From Chloroflexota bacterium (GTDB lineage: Bacteria > Chloroflexota > Limnocylindria > Limnocylindrales > CSP1-4): a DNA stretch of 15,331 nucleotides. How positions within the stretch are numbered: position 1 is the stretch's first letter; every line of letters begins with the position of its first letter. The DNA is taken from assembly GCA_017860675.1 (NCBI GenBank), contig JAGDMV010000013.1, positions 1 to 15,331 of the forward strand, written 5' to 3'. The position numbers and the translations under genes were made by a program. Shown one piece after another: positions 13,143 to 15,331 of the stretch. Below the pieces are notes generated by a model, which was given only the letters and a program-made list of their open reading frames with translations, ran no database searches and had not been told where the DNA came from.

Positions 13143-14431
13143 GGGCCGCCGGCCTCGACCGGCCGCCACGACCAGCGCGCCTCGGGCAGGGGGGCGTCGG
13201 GGTCGTCCAGGGCGACCCGGACCACCTGTTCGGGGCCGTAGCGGACGGCCAGCCGGGCGAGCTGCCAGGCGAGACGGGCGCTGCGGTTCGCCTGGGGGAC
13301 GAAGAGGGTGAGCTGCTGGCCGGTGGCCGGTCCGACCTCGGCCAGCCCCAGCTCGATCCGCTCCACCGGCGCCGGAACCGGCTGCCGGGCGAGGCGCTCG
13401 AGGAGGAGCCGCTCGACCGCCTCGGCGTCCGCCGTCGGCTCCGGGAAGCGCTGCTCGAGCACGACCGTCGCCGGGGGCGGACCGCCGGCGTCGATCGCCG
13501 GCGCGAACGTCCGGTCGAGGTCGAGGACGAGCCGGGCGCGACCGGCGGCCTCGCCGCGGGCGTCGAGCTGGCCGGCGAGGGCGCGGCCCAGCCGGCGGAG
13601 GATGAACCGGAGCGCCTCGAGGTCCTCGACCGGCGGCTCGACGGGGAGGGCCAGCGTCATCCGCTGCGGCGGGCGGCGAGGCCGGAAGAGAACGTCCTCG
13701 ATGCCGTTCGCCCGGGCGTGGAGCCGCTCACCCTCGGCTTCGAAGCGGGCGACCAGCGCAGACCGCGGGATCGCCGCGACCTGGCCGACGCGGGCGATGC
13801 CCAGGCGGGCGAGCCTGCCCCGGACGTCCGGGTCGCGGGTGAGGGTCCGGGCCGGGAAGGGCGCCAGGAAGACGGCATCGGCACCGGTCGGGACGATCAC
13901 GATCTCCTCTCGCGTCCCGCCGCCGGCGCCGTCGGGGTTCCCCCCGCCGGTCCGCGCCGCCAAGGCAGCCGCGAAGCGCGTCCCCGCGATCGCTACCCGG
14001 GGCCGGCCGGGAAGGAGCGGCGCCAGCGCAGCCGCGACCCGGGCGGCGAGGGCCGGCTCCGGGCCCCAGAGCGGCTCGAGGCCGTCCACCTGCGCTTCGA
14101 GCATCCCGAACGCTGGATCTGCCGGGTCCGACGTCCCGGCGACCGACGGGCTGAAGGCGGCGAGCGCGTCGAGCGCGGCCTCGACGGCCGCCGCGTCCTC
14201 TGCCGGCCGCGGCGGCACGAAGCGCGCCTCGGGCACGAGCCGGGCGGCATGCCCGAGCGGGATGCCGTGCCGGACGCCGAGATCACGGGCGACCCGGCTC
14301 GCGTCCAGGACGACCGCGTCATCCCACGGCCGCCCCCCGACGACGATCGGCGCGTCGACCGGGAGCCCGGGGTCGCGCGACCGGGCCAGGTGGACGAGGA
14401 GGTGGGGCCAGGCGAGGTGCAGCAGGCGCAT
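13139..14431 (-). CDS. imuB: ImuB, catalytically inactive Y-family polymerase-like mutasome adaptor
   Basis: This 430-residue protein has the fold order of Y-family polymerases but works as a hub linking DnaE2, ImuA and the sliding clamp. It starts MRLLHLAWPHLLVHLARSRD, where active Y-family enzymes carry an Asp metal ligand; that residue is absent. The region GMLEAQVDGLEPLWG (109-123) replaces the usual acidic DE active-site motif. A helix-hairpin-helix-like stretch, RLARLGIARVGQVAAIPRSA, lies at about 206-225, and a little-finger-like region at about 255-370. A canonical beta-clamp-binding motif, QLTLF, is visible at residues 373-377. The start at 14431 matches the typical ImuB N terminus, lies inside the imuA 3' end and has a weak CGAGG upstream. 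It should be cotranscribed with imuA and coupled to DUF6504. Confidence 0.93.
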   Translation of the reverse strand: MRLLHLAWPHLLVHLARSRDPGLPVDAPIVVGGRPWDDAVVLDASRVARDLGVRHGIPLGHAARLVPEARFVPPRPAEDAAAVEAALDALAAFSPSVAGTSDPADPAFGMLEAQVDGLEPLWGPEPALAARVAAALAPLLPGRPRVAIAGTRFAAALAARTGGGNPDGAGGGTREEIVIVPTGADAVFLAPFPARTLTRDPDVRGRLARLGIARVGQVAAIPRSALVARFEAEGERLHARANGIEDVLFRPRRPPQRMTLALPVEPPVEDLEALRFILRRLGRALAGQLDARGEAAGRARLVLDLDRTFAPAIDAGGPPPATVVLEQRFPEPTADAEAVERLLLERLARQPVPAPVERIELGLAEVGPATGQQLTLFVPQANRSARLAWQLARLAVRYGPEQVVRVALDDPDAPLPEARWSWRPVEAGGP

Positions 14432-15299
14432 CGCAGGATGCCTCGTCGAGCAGGTGGGGGAGCCGGAGACAACGGTCGCGGGCGCCGCCCTCGGCGTAGA
14501 GGATCCGGAGCTCCGTCCGTCGCCCCGGTGGCCCGTGGTGGTCGCGGGCGACCCGGACCTCCGCCCGCTGGCCGATGACCTCCCGTCCGAGCCGGATCCA
14601 GCCCCGACGCCTGAGCTCGAGGCGGAGGCCCACCCCGTCGAGGACCCCGTGGAGGCCGGCCGGCAGATCGGCCGGCTCGAGCACCACCAGGAGCGATCCA
14701 GCCCGGCGGGCGAGGGCAAGGAGCCGGTCCAGCCGGTCGGCTGCCGTCGACCGGTGACCACCGTGACCGGCCTGGGCCCGTCCGTTGCCGAGGTCGAGCA
14801 CGAGGACGTCCACCGCCCGGGCCTGGAGGAGGGTCCCGGCCATCTCCAGGCCGCTCACGGGATCCGGCGGGACAAGCACCACGAGCCATTCGAGCTGGAC
14901 CCCCCGCGCGACCGCCTCCACCGCGTCCAGGCTGTGCGAGCCATCAACCCAGGCAGCGATCGCCCCGGCCGCCTGGGCGGAGGCGACCGCCCGGAGCGCG
15001 AGCGTGGTCGTGCCGGCCGAGCCCGCCCCGGCGACGGCGACGCTACCCGGCCGGGGAAGGCCTCCGGGCCCGAGGATGGCGTCCAGCTCGGCGAACCCGC
15101 TGGAGACGACCCGGCCAGACTCGCCAGGTACGGCGTCCGGCCGGACCGCCACGAGCGACCGGAGCGACAGCCCGTCGATGGTCGGAGCCGGAGCGACCGC
15201 CAGCGCCCCGAAGATCTCGGCCGCCGGCCGCGGCGCGGCGTCGCCCCAGCGCTCCCGGAGCACGGCGAGGGCGGCCGAGCGAGGGTTGGTGGAGTCCAT
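14319..15299 (-). CDS. imuA: ImuA, RecA-like mutasome accessory protein with degenerate Walker A
   Basis: ImuA proteins are RecA-like partners of ImuB and DnaE2 in SOS mutagenesis. In this 326-residue protein VVSSGFAELDAILGPGGLPR (64-83) matches the RecA-type entry motif. At 91-99 the Walker A is GAGSAGTTT, with threonine in place of the catalytic lysine. A Walker B-like AVDVLVLDL is at 162-170. The last 36 or so residues (from about 291) are a Pro/Arg/Ala-rich tail encoded entirely within imuB in another frame, giving a 113-nt overlap. The ATG at 15297-15299 lies only 10 bases from the -10 box TAGAAT and lacks a Shine-Dalgarno, so the mRNA is nearly leaderless. The gene is first in imuA-imuB-DUF6504 and under an SOS box. 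Confidence 0.87.
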   Translation of the reverse strand: MDSTNPRSAALAVLRERWGDAAPRPAAEIFGALAVAPAPTIDGLSLRSLVAVRPDAVPGESGRVVSSGFAELDAILGPGGLPRPGSVAVAGAGSAGTTTLALRAVASAQAAGAIAAWVDGSHSLDAVEAVARGVQLEWLVVLVPPDPVSGLEMAGTLLQARAVDVLVLDLGNGRAQAGHGGHRSTAADRLDRLLALARRAGSLLVVLEPADLPAGLHGVLDGVGLRLELRRRGWIRLGREVIGQRAEVRVARDHHGPPGRRTELRILYAEGGARDRCLRLPHLLDEASCDAPAAPRLAPPPRPPGPVARPRAPGRRADRRRGAAVG

Positions 15300-15309
15300 C
15301 AGGACCCGT

Positions 15310-15315
15310 ATTCTA
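15310..15315 (-). promoter_or_regulatory. -10 element of the imuA operon promoter
   Basis: On the minus strand TAGAAT begins with the TA that closes the SOS palindrome, as at dnaE2. It ends 10 bases before the imuA ATG, implying a 5' leader of only a few bases. The -35 region falls outside the window. Confidence 0.7.
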
Positions 15316-15330
15316 GAACAAATGTTCTAG
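15313..15330. promoter_or_regulatory. SOS box (LexA operator) of the imuA-imuB operon
   Basis: CTAGAACAAATGTTCTAG is a perfect 8-bp inverted repeat around two bases, with the core GAAC-N4-GTTC. It shares the TAGAAC...GTTCTA frame with the dnaE2 box at 11782-11797. It lies 14 bases upstream of the imuA start codon and overlaps the -10 hexamer, so bound LexA should block RNA polymerase. Confidence 0.92.
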
Positions 15331-15331
15331 T

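Noticed and set aside
14432..14761. Starting imuB at an upstream in-frame ATG at 14761
   Set aside because: The added 110 residues are a Ser/Arg/Gly-rich shadow of imuA; the family-typical N terminus starts at 14431.

Overview
The window is about 15.3 kb of very GC-rich bacterial DNA, mostly coding on the minus strand. The mix of genes (a DUF5679 zinc ribbon, a modular LTD/OB-fold surface protein, GTG and apparently leaderless starts, and an ImuA-ImuB-DUF6504 plus DnaE2 set with GAAC-N4-GTTC operators) suggests an uncultured Chloroflexota (Limnocylindria/Ellin6529-like) or, less likely, an actinobacterium. This taxonomic guess is inference; no rRNA or other taxonomic marker is present.

Positions 1-2600 (all minus strand) hold the start of a glyceraldehyde-3-phosphate dehydrogenase gene, an OFA-type MFS anion transporter with a downstream hairpin terminator, and a 46-residue DUF5679 zinc-ribbon protein with its own promoter and terminator. 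Positions 2556-6359 (minus) encode a 1267-residue secreted, membrane-anchored protein: signal peptide, lamin-tail domain, two Pro/Thr linkers, seven OB-fold-like modules, a C-terminal membrane helix and a cytoplasmic tail. Divergent from it at 6615-7352 (plus) is a four-helix membrane protein of unknown function.

Positions 7418-15331 are the most interesting part: an SOS mutasome split into two minus-strand transcription units. imuA, imuB and a DUF6504 gene (12894-15299) follow an operator at the window edge, and dnaE2 (7418-11704) has a second operator. Both operators are perfect palindromes of the form TAGAAC-N4-GTTCTA, and in both the last TA of the palindrome is also the first TA of the -10 element, so a bound LexA would sit on the promoter. 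The expected logic is that DNA damage removes LexA, ImuB joins the sliding clamp through its QLTLF motif, and the DnaE2 polymerase carries out error-prone synthesis with ImuA as accessory factor.

Points of note in the mutasome are an ImuA without the Walker A lysine, a DnaE2 enlarged to 1428 residues by Gly/Pro/Arg-rich insertions, a 113-nt imuA/imuB overlap, and a plus-strand island between the two units. That island contains a 40-residue membrane peptide just beyond the dnaE2 operator, a lipoprotein that appears leaderless, and a 43-residue membrane peptide.
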